From positions 1 through 39,872 of the forward strand of contig DYLU01000024.1 in the NCBI GenBank assembly GCA_020721905.1: a stretch of 39,872 bases of DNA. Reading direction: 5' to 3'. How positions within the stretch are numbered: the stretch's first letter is position 1; each line of letters opens with the position of its first letter. Of the stretch, positions 7,397-16,767 are shown piece after piece. The position numbers and the translations under genes are program-made. The notes beneath the pieces were generated by a model. The model had not been told where the DNA came from. It was given only the letters and a program-made list of their open reading frames with translations, and did no database searches. This stretch comes from Leptospira biflexa (GTDB lineage Bacteria > Spirochaetota > UBA4802 > UB4802).

Positions 7397-9074
7397 TATA
7401 TATCTTTAAACCAAGCTTATTTTGTTCGTCAATTATTTCCTGCAAGATTGCCGGAGTGGTAAGAGGATTTATGGTGATAGCCCTGAGAACTACAATTCGC
7501 TGATCGCTATAGCGTGTTGATTCCAGCATGGTTCGTGAAACAAAGCTGTTATCTTCCTGACGAATAGCACGGTGAAGCTCTATAGTCATTTCGTTAAGAA
7601 CACCATTAATTTTAGTTAACCGTTTTTTCAGTTGAATAGCATCCTGATGGCTGGCATTTTGCAGCCGCTGGTAAATACGCTCAATTTTTGCCTGTACACT
7701 CTCAGGAACAAAGCGGTAATTGGTTATAAATAATTGCGGAGTATTGAGCAACTCAAAGTTTTCATGCTTTATCAGAATATCCTTTAATGTATCAGTTAGC
7801 ATGAATGCATGATCAAATAAAATCTCAAAACCTGATGTGCCAAATATCTTAAGCGTTACCCACGGCTTTAAACATGAAAACGGGCGTGAGCCTTCCACGG
7901 TAAACCTTCCCTGGTCAACTGAATCCGGGCGAATAATGTAATTTGATGTATGCATGATGTTGGTAAGGTCATTAGGATTTTTAAACAAAATCAGCCCCAT
8001 AGATAATGGTGAATATAACAGCTTATGCGCATCAAACGTCACTGAATCAGCCTTTTCTATTCCTTTGAACATATTCCGATATTTGTTAACCATAAGTACT
8101 GACCCGCCCCACGCCGCATCAACATGGAAGAAGATATTGTATTCATCAGCAATTTTTCTTAAGGTATACAGATCATCAATATTGCCTGTCTCAGTTGTTC
8201 CGGCAATGCCAATGAGTGCAATGACTTTAATTGTATCAGCATGGGTACTGTTATACTCAGCTATTGCTTTTAACTCACGCCTCAATGCATTGATATCTAT
8301 CTTATTGTTGCTATCCACCGGTATTTTGATTACGTTATTGTCGCCAATACCGGTAAGGCGGGCAACCTTATCAATGGAATAATGGCCACGCTGCGATACA
8401 ATATACACTGCTCTGTGTATGTTATAATACCTGAATGCTTCATACACACCCGCTTTGCGTATGCCAGGAAAATGTTCATTGGCAGGGAATGCCTTGTTGC
8501 GTGCCACAAGCATTGCAGTAAGGTTTGCCAGAGTGCCATCAAGAGTTACATTTCCCAGTGCAATCCGGTGATTTTGAATATTGCGTTTATAAAACGATGC
8601 TGGCTTTTGAAAAATAAGCCTGTGTATCCATGAAATAAACTCGCGTTCTAAAAATGTTGAAGCTTTTGCAGTTTCTATCTTCACCTGATTTTGATTGAGC
8701 GCAGCAATGATCATTTCAAGCAAAATCATAAAATACGGGATAGCACTTGTCATGTGCCCTATGTAATAAGGATTGCCAACCTTTACCGAGTGTTTGATAA
8801 CCTTTTGTTTTATTTCAAGGAGTATATCTTTTAAAAGCTTTGGATCACGGGGAATATCAATATTATTAAACAGGCATGCCAGCTCAGGCAATGATATCTC
8901 ACTGTGAATACCACCCTTTTCTGTAAAAAATGAATGTATAAGGTCAAGAAGCTCATACCCAAACTGCATAAACTTATCAGGTGAATCGGGCATGATGAAC
9001 AGCTTGCGCAGATGCTCTAAATCGGTGGGTATTTTTCCGGGAGTGTGATCTATTGTGGGCTCAGCCAATCTCAT
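7365..9074 (-). CDS. panP: PLP-dependent decarboxylase, PanP-like (aspartate/glutamate decarboxylase group)
   Basis: Group II PLP decarboxylase of about 569 residues. Using the longer GTG-start numbering (start 9086): the N-terminal block with NPYYIGHMTSAIPYFM (105-120) and LNQNQVKIETAKAS (130-143), the cofactor-stacking H235 in QRGHYSIDK, D323 in HVDAAWGG and the Schiff-base K355 in FDAHK. The HMTSAxPYFM and NQNxVKIETxK signatures resemble PanP, the Vibrio aspartate decarboxylase that makes beta-alanine for pantothenate in place of PanD. Substrate cannot be read from sequence; glutamate or another amino acid is possible. Start choice is weak: ATG 9074 or GTG 9086, neither with a good Shine-Dalgarno. 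A secreted-protein gene overlaps the 3' end. Confidence 0.8.
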   Translation of the reverse strand: MRLAEPTIDHTPGKIPTDLEHLRKLFIMPDSPDKFMQFGYELLDLIHSFFTEKGGIHSEISLPELACLFNNIDIPRDPKLLKDILLEIKQKVIKHSVKVGNPYYIGHMTSAIPYFMILLEMIIAALNQNQVKIETAKASTFLEREFISWIHRLIFQKPASFYKRNIQNHRIALGNVTLDGTLANLTAMLVARNKAFPANEHFPGIRKAGVYEAFRYYNIHRAVYIVSQRGHYSIDKVARLTGIGDNNVIKIPVDSNNKIDINALRRELKAIAEYNSTHADTIKVIALIGIAGTTETGNIDDLYTLRKIADEYNIFFHVDAAWGGSVLMVNKYRNMFKGIEKADSVTFDAHKLLYSPLSMGLILFKNPNDLTNIMHTSNYIIRPDSVDQGRFTVEGSRPFSCLKPWVTLKIFGTSGFEILFDHAFMLTDTLKDILIKHENFELLNTPQLFITNYRFVPESVQAKIERIYQRLQNASHQDAIQLKKRLTKINGVLNEMTIELHRAIRQEDNSFVSRTMLESTRYSDQRIVVLRAITINPLTTPAILQEIIDEQNKLGLKIYNDFKNRLSRL

Positions 9075-9630
9075 TGTGGTAATCACTCATCATAAGGTTG
9101 GTGGACATTGTGTTACACAAAAGTCAATATAATTAAATTAATCAAGTACTTTTGCATGAATATACAAAATTATTGGCAATAATCATACTAATTCAATTCA
9201 TAGTGGCGATAGTTACATTACCAGTTCACTGAAAATATACCTCTATATTGCAAAATAACCAAATTTTTAGTTTTTCATCCTTTCAAGCTTATTGATCCGA
9301 CAAATCCACCCTTACGTTGCTCTGAATTTTAAAACAAAAAATGCAGTAATTTGTTTGTTTTTTCAAGCCTATATGCCCAATGATTGTACCTTTATGGTGG
9401 TATACATAGTAAAGGACCAATTCTTTAGTTTTTTTAAATTCTCTCTTGACGGTGATATATATTATACTTATCATGATGGAAGTACTTTTGATATATTTTT
9501 ATATGTAAGCCGTTGTTCATTATAGCAGATCATCATCCATGATTTAATAGATAATCCATGTTTGACTTCAAAAGAAGAATCTCAGGATGATAGTGATATA
9601 AATTTTATCTTTTTAAGGAGAATAAGTACA
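9075..9630. other. Long intergenic region upstream of the Fe-S assembly genes
   Basis: About 550 bases between the divergent decarboxylase and sufC genes, strongly A+T-rich. Short open frames on both strands (for example 9292-9525) have no ribosome binding site or recognisable product. I found no tRNA, riboswitch or convincing IscR-type site. Confidence 0.45.
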
Positions 9631-10368
9631 ATGACTATCCTGAAACTGGAAAATGTTTCATTATCCTTAGATGAAAAGCCAATACTTAACAACCTTTCTG
9701 TTGACTTCTGGGAAGGGCATATCCATGCAATTGTTGGCCCCAATGGTGCAGGTAAATCAACATTTTCATACGTTGTTATGGGTCTTAGCGGTTATAAAAA
9801 TATTAACGGTACTATTTATTTTAAAGGGAAACCTATAAACAATCTCACCGTGTATGAGCGAGCACGGTTGGGTATCAGCCTGGGATGGCAGGAACCTGCC
9901 CGTTTTGAAGGGCTTACCGTTGAACAATACCTGAAGGCATCAAAAAAAGATAATGGAATGCCCATTGAGGAAGCAATGGAAGTTGTGGGATTGCAGCCAC
10001 AGGAATATCTGAAGCGCGCATGTGACAAAACATTAAGCGGCGGTGAACGGAAACGCATTGAGTTAGCTTCTCTTTTAGTGATGCAACCTCAACTTGTGCT
10101 GCTTGATGAACCTGATTCAGGGATTGATGTTGAGGCATTGGAGCGCATCTTTGATGCAATAAATATCTTAAAGGAAAGAGGCTCTACCGTAATAACTATC
10201 ACTCATAGCATGGCAGTCTTAAAAAAAGCAGAACATGCGTTCTTAATGTGTCATGGCAGCATTATGGATCAGGGAAGCATAGACAAGATATCAGGATATT
10301 TTGAAAATAAATGCATTCCTTGCGGACATAAAAATGAACCTGAATATAATGGAGATCTACAGCAATGA
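9631..10368 (+). CDS. sufC: Fe-S cluster assembly ATPase, SufC/SmsC type
   Basis: ABC-type ATPase that drives conformational change of the SufB-family scaffold during cluster assembly; it is cytoplasmic. In 245 residues: Walker A GPNGAGKST (36-44), Q-loop at Q87, signature LSGGERKR (135-142), Walker B LVLLDEPDSGID (155-166) and switch His192. The D-S-G-I-D form after Walker B is typical of SufC. The ATG at 9631 is chosen over an upstream in-frame ATG at 9562 because AAGGAG lies just before it and the family begins with xxLKLENVS. The tail ends in CIPCGHK, an extra Cys pair. The scaffold gene overlaps by ATGA. Confidence 0.93.
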   Translation: MTILKLENVSLSLDEKPILNNLSVDFWEGHIHAIVGPNGAGKSTFSYVVMGLSGYKNINGTIYFKGKPINNLTVYERARLGISLGWQEPARFEGLTVEQYLKASKKDNGMPIEEAMEVVGLQPQEYLKRACDKTLSGGERKRIELASLLVMQPQLVLLDEPDSGIDVEALERIFDAINILKERGSTVITITHSMAVLKKAEHAFLMCHGSIMDQGSIDKISGYFENKCIPCGHKNEPEYNGDLQQ

Positions 10369-11303
10369 ACAGCAAACGCGAAATAGCCAAAACACTGTAT
10401 AAAACAATGGGACTTACTGATGCTGCCCTAAACGATCCTGATATTGCACATTTAGTTATAAACGGCAATATGGTGGCTGGTTCACATTTAGTACCGGGGC
10501 TTGTTGTTGAGCCACATGAAACTCAAAACGGTGTTACCGTTACCATGAAGGTGTTAGCCGGCAGCATTATTCAAAACCCGGTGCATCTTTGTTTTGGCAT
10601 GCTTCCCGAGGATGGTCTTCAGGAAATTATTATGAATGTTACAATAGAAGAACACGCAAAAGTTTCCATACTTGCTCACTGCACATTCCCCAACGCAAAA
10701 AACATTACTCACAAAATGCAGGCAAATATTGTTATTAAAGAGGGAGCATATTACTCATATTTAGAGCGCCATGTGCACTCAGCAGGGGGTTTAATTACTG
10801 TAGTTCCGCATGCAACAGTTACTGTTGAAAAGAATGCTACCTTTAAAACTGATTTTGAGCTTTTACGGGGTAAAGCAGGTATCATTGATATTGATTATGA
10901 AACAACCTGCTATGATGGAAGCCTTGTAGAGATGAATGCCAAGGTAAATGGCATTGATGATGACGATATCACAATACGGGAAACAGGACATTTGAAAGGT
11001 CAGAGTGCCGTTGGCGTACTAACCACACGTATTGCTGTTAGGGATAATGCAAAAGCAACAGTGTATAACACATTAACCGCGCATGCAGCATTTGCGCGGG
11101 GACATGTTGATTGCAAGGAAATCATTCAGGATAATGGTGTTGCAAAAGCCATTCCGGTAGTTGAGGTGTATCATCCCAAAGCACATGTTACCCATGAAGC
11201 AGCTATTGGCAGTGTTGACGATAAACAGCTGCAAACGCTTATGACACGCGGATTAAATGAAGATGAAGCGGTTGATTTGATTATTCAGGGGTTGTTGTCG
11301 TAG
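10365..11303 (+). CDS. Fe-S cluster assembly scaffold, SufB/SufD family (SmsB-like)
   Basis: Beta-helix scaffold that pairs with SufC. At 312 residues it is much shorter than E. coli SufB (about 495) and resembles the minimal SmsB/archaeal SufB type. The C-terminal core is clear: GHVDCKEI with C250 (equivalent to the catalytic SufB Cys), HPKAHVTHEAAIG with E278, and the terminal LMTRGLNEDEAVDLI. An early NPVHLCF corresponds to the start of the beta-helix. The start codon overlaps sufC (ATGA). There is no sufD, sufS, sufU or sufE nearby, so the pair is a two-component unit and sulfur may come from elsewhere. Confidence 0.9.
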   Translation: MNSKREIAKTLYKTMGLTDAALNDPDIAHLVINGNMVAGSHLVPGLVVEPHETQNGVTVTMKVLAGSIIQNPVHLCFGMLPEDGLQEIIMNVTIEEHAKVSILAHCTFPNAKNITHKMQANIVIKEGAYYSYLERHVHSAGGLITVVPHATVTVEKNATFKTDFELLRGKAGIIDIDYETTCYDGSLVEMNAKVNGIDDDDITIRETGHLKGQSAVGVLTTRIAVRDNAKATVYNTLTAHAAFARGHVDCKEIIQDNGVAKAIPVVEVYHPKAHVTHEAAIGSVDDKQLQTLMTRGLNEDEAVDLIIQGLLS

Positions 11304-11350
11304 CTGGCCACATCTGCATTGAAACATCCGACTGCAGCAACTTATCATAT

Positions 11351-11369
11351 TTCCATATAGTATATGGAA
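11351..11369. repeat. Perfect 19-nt palindrome TTCCATATA-G-TATATGGAA
   Basis: Nine-base arms with one central base, 47 bases after the scaffold gene stop. No T-run follows, so an operator or a weak processing hairpin is as likely as a terminator. Confidence 0.45.
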
Positions 11370-11468
11370 TACTCTTTATAATGTATACTCCACACACAAT
11401 CAATCATCATATGTATAATCAATAAACTATTCAGATGTTTTTAATATAATAACGTTGCAATATTACAT

Positions 11469-11900
11469 CTATTTTTTATTCACATGTTTCTCTATGGCAA
11501 GTGCTGTGACACCTAATAATGAAAGCAATATAAAATATATCATAGTTTTTATAGAAAGATCACTGCCCTGCTTGCGACGTAAAAGCAACAACTCTAGATA
11601 CATGCCATCATTGGAAGTAAATTCTTTCTGCTGTGCAACGCGGTTATCAAACTCTTTCAGAATATACTCTATGCCTGCACCTGCTTCATCAAAGCGGTCA
11701 TACCCTGCAAAAATGTGAGGATTTCGCAGCATAATATATGCTTGTTTCAATTTACCGCTGTCAGCATCCTGTGTTAAAAGCTTTTCTATTGCTGGTTCAG
11801 TAACCGCTTTTGAATAGATACCAGGCAATCCAAAAATAATTCCAGCAATCAGTACTGCTATTGAAAAATAAAAATATATTTTGCTGTCATCAAATTTCAT
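11469..11900 (-). CDS. Small membrane protein, two transmembrane helices, function unknown
   Basis: A 143-residue protein not recognised. It has a transmembrane helix near each end (about 8-28 and 117-135), with a mostly helical soluble part between. The topology suggests both ends in the cytoplasm and the middle outside, or the reverse. The ATG overlaps the stop of the upstream lipoprotein gene (ATGA) and is preceded by GAGGTTGG, so the two form an operon and may act together at the envelope. The central IYLxxPH-like segment has no motif I can name. Confidence 0.7.
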   Translation of the reverse strand: MKFDDSKIYFYFSIAVLIAGIIFGLPGIYSKAVTEPAIEKLLTQDADSGKLKQAYIMLRNPHIFAGYDRFDEAGAGIEYILKEFDNRVAQQKEFTSNDGMYLELLLLRRKQGSDLSIKTMIYFILLSLLGVTALAIEKHVNKK

Positions 11901-12358
11901 TTTCCAACCTCTTTTAAATATGTTACTATATCAACAGTTTTATACGTTACTCCTGCATCTTCTATCATTGATTCTGGAAAAATAAACGAAGCCTCCTGCT
12001 GTTTTATGACTTCGTTTATATCCATTTCCATTTCATCCAGCAACGGTTGTATAGCTTCTTCAGTATAATTGTGTACGATAGTTACCTGATGCAGTTGCCG
12101 TGGCATCATTCTTTCCACTGAAACAGGAATGCTTTGTAATACCTTCTTGTGATTATCGATGATGGTAATTGTTGAAGCATAACCGGTGATTACCCTGTCA
12201 ATGCTATTGTTGCCAAGTGTAATGGAGTAGGTTGTAACAAATACAGGGATGTTATTTTCAAACTTTACATGTATTGTACATTCAACATCACCCACTTCCA
12301 CATAGCGCGAGCACCCTGTGCATATCAGCGCAACAAAAATAAAAAGAAATCGTTTCAT
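11897..12358 (-). CDS. Predicted lipoprotein, function unknown
   Basis: 153 residues beginning MKRFLFIFVALICTGCSRY: a type II signal with lipobox ICTGC, acylated Cys at 16. The mature part is beta-rich with alternating hydrophobic residues (about 24-95), ending in an acidic helical tail. No family recognised. A GGGGGG stretch close before the ATG can serve as ribosome binding site. It is translationally coupled to the two-helix membrane protein that follows. A terminator upstream separates it from the AAA+/WYL cluster. Confidence 0.75.
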   Translation of the reverse strand: MKRFLFIFVALICTGCSRYVEVGDVECTIHVKFENNIPVFVTTYSITLGNNSIDRVITGYASTITIIDNHKKVLQSIPVSVERMMPRQLHQVTIVHNYTEEAIQPLLDEMEMDINEVIKQQEASFIFPESMIEDAGVTYKTVDIVTYLKEVGK

Positions 12359-12432
12359 TGACCCCCCTTTTTGTTGTTAAGTAGTGCCAGACATATATAT
12401 TTAGTCAAGTAAAATGCATAATTAATTCAAAA

Positions 12433-12456
12433 TTGCCCCATTTAAGGGGCAATAAA
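12433..12456 (-). terminator. Terminator at the end of the WYL/AAA+ cluster
   Basis: TTGCCCC (12433-12439) pairs with GGGGCAA (12446-12452) around six bases. Read on the minus strand it is followed by TTTT, so it ends the minus-strand cluster whose last stop is at 12479. A-rich bases on the other side could also give weak plus-strand activity. Confidence 0.75.
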
Positions 12457-12478
12457 AGGATGACATGTTTGTACTACT

Positions 12479-13092
12479 CTAATCTTGTTCAACATGTATT
12501 CTATTCTTAAACAATGCAGCAATATTATTGCTTCCAGCCTTTAAACCTAATGTTGCAACGTGTAATCGTATTGTCTGATATTCTTTTGGCGGATTTTCCA
12601 TTAATACGCCATCAGGAGTATATACAGGCAAATCACTTTCATTGGCATTGTAGGCATACACTAATGTGTATGCATGAATAGCCCCATAAGCCGGGATAAT
12701 ACCGCCAAATTTGCTATACACTTTTTCCTTGTGATCTTTTATTGTTTGCTGTATAATCAGCTGTTTTTGTTCCTCAGTTAAATCATTAAAATTAAGAGGT
12801 AGCTCAGCCTTTTTTAATTCATAGGAACGTGTAAGTACACACACAAATATTGGTGAAGGAACCGGATACGTAGTTACACAATACAAAAATGGCTTGAAAT
12901 TATCTTTCCGTTCTTTTTCTATTTGCTGTCTTGTTTCCTCAAGCTTTTTTTGCAATCACATCTTCAGGCACGTCAAGCGCCAAATGAAGGTTATCTAAAG
13001 AGGAAGACAGGGGCAAGTTTATATTACTGTTAGCAGTAATGGTATTTTTTATACTGCAAATCCTGCCTTTGATGGTTTTGCAGTATTTGCAT
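12479..13092 (-). pseudogene. Unrecognised gene, apparently frameshifted
   Basis: The clearly coding part is 12479-12955 (158 codons from a TTG), with no start signal of its own. Just upstream, in the next frame, the translation runs on as TANSNINLPLSS, then LALDVPEDVIAKK and hits TGA after an A7 run. Dropping one A would join it to KLEETRQQIEKERKDN in the open frame. Further up, AAAAGGAG precedes an ATG at 13092 (inside the 3' end of the AAA+ gene), reachable by dropping one A from an A6 run. So the intact gene probably encoded about 200 residues. No domain recognised; the body has mixed beta segments (FLYCVTTYPVPSPIFVCVLT). It is the last gene of the WYL/AAA+ cluster. Confidence 0.5.
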
Positions 13093-15283
13093 ACTGAATC
13101 TCCTTTTCAAGCTCATCAATACAGTATTCATGATCACACATTTTTCCAAACAACATTGCCCTTTGATGAACTGCCTTTATGTGCCCGCAGGTGAGCCCTT
13201 CCAGTGCTTCAATTCTTTGTTTCTGCTGCAATAAAAGCGGGTTGTCATCTGTTACAAAATACCGTTCATATAAAGCCACTCGCTTTTCCCTGGTGAGCGC
13301 ATCAAATTTAATCTTAAAGTTAAACCTGCGCATCACAGCCGTATCAAGCAGTGCTAACAGATTAGTTGCACATACAAGTATGCCTTTGTAATTTTCCATT
13401 TGCACAAGCATTTCATTAACCCGTGTAATTTCCCACGAATGATGAGCACGGTTACGACTTAAAAAAAAGCTATCAGCCTCATCAATAAAAAGTATGGCAT
13501 CTTCTTCACTTGCTTCATGAAAAGCCTGCCGGATTAACATTTCGGTTTCCCCAACAAACATTGACATGAGGTCCGAAGCACGTTTTATAATAAGCTTTTT
13601 TCCTGCCTGCTGGGCCAGATATTTCACAAACTCAGTTTTGCCTGTGCCACTTTGCCCCCACAAAAGCAACGATAGATTATGGATAGCGGTTTGTCCCGTG
13701 CTAAAATTTTTTACCAGTTTTACCACGCTTTCAAGATCCGTATCTGTATTGCATAGTGTTACATCATAATTTCTGGTTAATGGTAACAACAGCTCATCAC
13801 TGGTAATACCCACTAATGAAGCATGCTTTTTTACAATTGAATGCAGCATCGGGACTATCTCATCCCGTGTTATGAGGTTTTGTGCATATATGGTTTCAAG
13901 CACGTGTATACTGGTAGCAATACCTGCAGCATTAACTATATATTTGTTTGATAACTCATACAATACATCATCAGTAATCAGTTGGCCTAATGCACTGTTG
14001 CCTACCACTTTTTGCCATATTGCAAAGCGCTGCTTTTGCCCAAAATGTTCAAACTGGATATTGTATGCAAAACGTCGCAATGTTGAACCTGCAATATGTG
14101 AAATTTTGTTGGCAATCCAGATGCATTGAGCTCTGCTTTTATCAAGTACATCATTTATCCTGCCTTTATCAATTGTGTCGGTAAAGAAAAAAGACTCGGA
14201 ATTCAAAAGTGCATCAGCCTCATCTATAATAAGCACTGCATTATTTTTTTCTGCTATCTTTATGGCTATGGTTATTGCCATCAAACGACCATGAAGAGAT
14301 TCGGACCTTGAGTTTTCATTACCTGATGTATTTGCAACATATACCTTTCGGTTTGACAGGTGAGCTATGGTGCGTGCAAATTCGGTTTTACCTGTGCCCG
14401 GTGCTCCATATAAAAAGATGTTACAGGACCTTCCACTTTGCAGTATTTTACAAACAATATTCTTATCCTCCGGTGATACTGAAAAATCTGTAAGTGCAAA
14501 CGTTGCTTCTGTATCATATTTCACATATCGTTCAAGGACATTTTCATTGCCTATATCATAAAGAAAATCAATAATCTCATCAGAAAGAACAATATATTCA
14601 TAGCCTTCAGGGTTTATTACCTTAATAATCTGGGATGTGTATAAAAGCCCCTGCATTGACAACACAAAACGAACAGTTGTTACCGGTAATTGAACTGCTA
14701 TTGCAATACGACGTTTCAATTCAGTAAAATTGCCTTCGGTTAAAACATCTTTTAAAGTGCCCCCGGTCATGCCTAAAGCAATTGCCCACAATCGTAATAC
14801 TTTTATATCTTCTTCAGTTAATACAAATATATCGGCAAGCTTTTCCAGGCGACTGTCAAAATCATGTTTATCAATTGACTTCCGGCTTATTTCCTTCTCC
14901 TTATGTAACAATTTTATCAAACTTTGTTTTATTATCTTCCACGGATTTGTTTTGGCTGTATCATAGAGCAAACTTATAATGATATTGGCAAGTTCGGTTG
15001 AATTATTAATGCATTCCTGTGCCTGTTCATAATCATTATTACCATATTCATCCTCATACAGAGTTGTCCTGCATTTAGATAGATAGACGCTCTCAATAAA
15101 TTCATAACGAGCCTGCATTTCAAGACAATCTATTGCCAGTGTTAAAAGCTTTTCATCAGGATCAATTTCTTGAAGCAAATGTATAACATAATCAATTATT
15201 AGATACTTTTGTGAATAATCAAGCATTGGCCTATACGCATCGCCCAGAAATCGTTTGCGACGACGTGACTTTCGTAAAGCCAT
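13049..15283 (-). CDS. Twin AAA+ ATPase of a WYL-linked cluster
   Basis: A 744-residue protein with an all-helical N-terminal part (1-250) and two AAA+ modules. Module 1: Walker A GAPGTGKT (293-300), Walker B LIIDEAD (351-357), arginine-finger region LRRF (402-405). Module 2: Walker A GQSGTGKT (543-550), Walker B ILFIDEAD (597-603), a sensor-1-like CATN (638-641) and MRRF (651-654). Module 2 resembles the FtsH/CDC48 type, with FVGETE as a possible pore-loop-adjacent motif. No protease or nuclease domain is fused, so it probably remodels a partner encoded nearby or elsewhere. AGGAGG precedes the ATG. A WYL regulator lies 176 bases upstream on the same strand. Substrate and pathway unknown. Confidence 0.85.
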   Translation of the reverse strand: MALRKSRRRKRFLGDAYRPMLDYSQKYLIIDYVIHLLQEIDPDEKLLTLAIDCLEMQARYEFIESVYLSKCRTTLYEDEYGNNDYEQAQECINNSTELANIIISLLYDTAKTNPWKIIKQSLIKLLHKEKEISRKSIDKHDFDSRLEKLADIFVLTEEDIKVLRLWAIALGMTGGTLKDVLTEGNFTELKRRIAIAVQLPVTTVRFVLSMQGLLYTSQIIKVINPEGYEYIVLSDEIIDFLYDIGNENVLERYVKYDTEATFALTDFSVSPEDKNIVCKILQSGRSCNIFLYGAPGTGKTEFARTIAHLSNRKVYVANTSGNENSRSESLHGRLMAITIAIKIAEKNNAVLIIDEADALLNSESFFFTDTIDKGRINDVLDKSRAQCIWIANKISHIAGSTLRRFAYNIQFEHFGQKQRFAIWQKVVGNSALGQLITDDVLYELSNKYIVNAAGIATSIHVLETIYAQNLITRDEIVPMLHSIVKKHASLVGITSDELLLPLTRNYDVTLCNTDTDLESVVKLVKNFSTGQTAIHNLSLLLWGQSGTGKTEFVKYLAQQAGKKLIIKRASDLMSMFVGETEMLIRQAFHEASEEDAILFIDEADSFFLSRNRAHHSWEITRVNEMLVQMENYKGILVCATNLLALLDTAVMRRFNFKIKFDALTREKRVALYERYFVTDDNPLLLQQKQRIEALEGLTCGHIKAVHQRAMLFGKMCDHEYCIDELEKEIQYANTAKPSKAGFAV

Positions 15284-15459
15284 AGATACCTCCTGCTTAT
15301 TTAAAAAGTTTTAGTTTAAGGGGAATCCCTTGTACACCATAGATTGTGGAAGAAGTTATTTCGATGGGACTATCGCATATATATTGGACGTGAAACACAC
15401 AATGTATATAGGCAATATATAATCAGTATCAAAAAAAGGTAGTAACTGACTTGCGATGT

Positions 15460-16401
15460 TCAGGGTTTGTATACAGAAAGACTTTCAGACAGCATGTCTA
15501 TCATTGCCTGGCGCACCTTTTGCGGTTTAACTATCTCAACATCTTTGCCATAAAGCACAAGCTGTTTGCACAGGTACCGATAATCGCTTATAGTAAACGT
15601 TGCAGTATGCCAATCACCATCCGTACTTTTTTGCGGATCAAGGCTTGCTATGATATTTTCAATGACATTTTTAATCCTATTTGAATAGCGGATGGTAACC
15701 TGCTCCTTATCATCTGTACTGATAAACGCTGAAAGGGATGTTGCAAAGAGCTCATCTACCGGTGGTATTTCCCAATCAATGGCATATTTTGATTCAAGCA
15801 CCACGATATTCTCCATACGCTCAGCAACAAGGGGTAGATATTTTTTCATATCAATATCATAGACAATACAGTACAGATTATTGTTTCGTAATACAAAATA
15901 ACAGGGGCATAATTTCCAGTTATATGCCTTTTGTCCGTCTGCTGTTGTATAGTTGCATTGAATCATTCGCTTTTCAATTGCAGCAAAGTAGATTCGCGCC
16001 AGCATCCATAAAGCATTATCAGGGTGAGCAGCAATAAACTTTTGCAAAATTATATCCCGTGTTGAATCTTTTATAATGAAACTGCTGTAAACTTTTGCAA
16101 TTTCAAGCTGCATGTGAGCATCCAGATCTTCAGCAAGTGCAGTGATAAGACCTCCCTGTGTTGGGTCCACACTTATTCCCAGCTCTTCTTCAATGTGGTC
16201 TTTAATGTATTTGCGGACATGGCTGTCACTGATATCTGCTTCATCTTCTTCAAGCGATAGTAACCGTGCAAGACGCGCTGCATTCTAGGTTTCATTGCTG
16301 CCAGGTGGTGACTGCAAAAGGGCCAGTATATGAAGGTAGCGCTTCAATACGCTGATCTTACCTTCCGGGTTGGGGAAGTTGTGATCTTTTTTATGAGCCA
16401 T
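15460..16401 (-). pseudogene. WYL-domain regulator interrupted by an in-frame TAG
   Basis: From ATG 16401 the frame reads MAHKKDHNFPNPEGK, then ISVLKRYLHILALLQS (a helical, winged-helix-like N terminus). It meets TAG at 16285-16287 (codon 39), then continues without a break as NAARLARLLSLEEDEADISD through to 15460. Restored length is 313 residues, normal for a DeoR-like HTH plus WYL protein. The WYL core is visible around NWKLCPCYFVLRNNNLYCIV. WYL proteins usually bind nucleotides or nucleic acid and repress or activate linked genes. A GTG at 16170 could restart translation but would lack the DNA-binding domain. No clear Shine-Dalgarno at either start. Confidence 0.75.
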
Positions 16402-16457
16402 TAATTTTATAATGCCATTAACACAATAGAATTTGTAAACAACTATTTGAAAAATTG

Positions 16458-16747
16458 TTATATTCTCTGCACTACATCATCCTGCTTTATTGTTTGAATG
16501 AATTCATCCCCGCCTAACGGTATGGTGCCAATAACAATATTTGTGCTATCAAGTGCCGAGGGTGCTGCTTCTGTAAACTTTTCTAAAAAAACATTACATA
16601 AACCCGTACATCTGCCTTCCACTCTTTCCTCTTCAGTATAAAATTCATTGGCAGGATACGACAGCTCTACTATGACTTTTTTTATAACATTATGTTACCT
16701 GATGACGGCGCACCTGTTAAAAAGATGCTCTTTTTCTTTTTATTCAT
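16458..16747 (-). pseudogene. Small unrecognised gene with a frameshift
   Basis: ATG 16747 opens MNKKKKSIFLTGAPSSGN and ends after 21 codons at TAA near 16684. The next frame carries a convincing coding stretch of about 75 codons: KKVIVELSYPANEFYTEEER, then FLEKFTEAAPSALDS and IVIGTIPLGGDEF, stopping at 16458. The two join by a one-base insertion near 16681-16693. FLTGAPSSG vaguely recalls a P-loop, but the Lys-Ser/Thr is absent. IPLGGDEF recalls actin-like ATPases of the Hsp70/FtsA type; both are only impressions. It stands first in the WYL/AAA+ cluster. Confidence 0.5.
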
Positions 16748-16767
16748 TTGACAGTTTATACATTTAA

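Noticed and set aside
9292-9525. 77-codon open frame upstream of sufC
   Set aside because: No start signal and no resemblance; overlapping open frame on the other strand of similar quality.
16285-16287. TAG read as pyrrolysine
   Set aside because: TAG ends other genes here (for example at 11301-11303), and nothing suggests a methylamine pathway.
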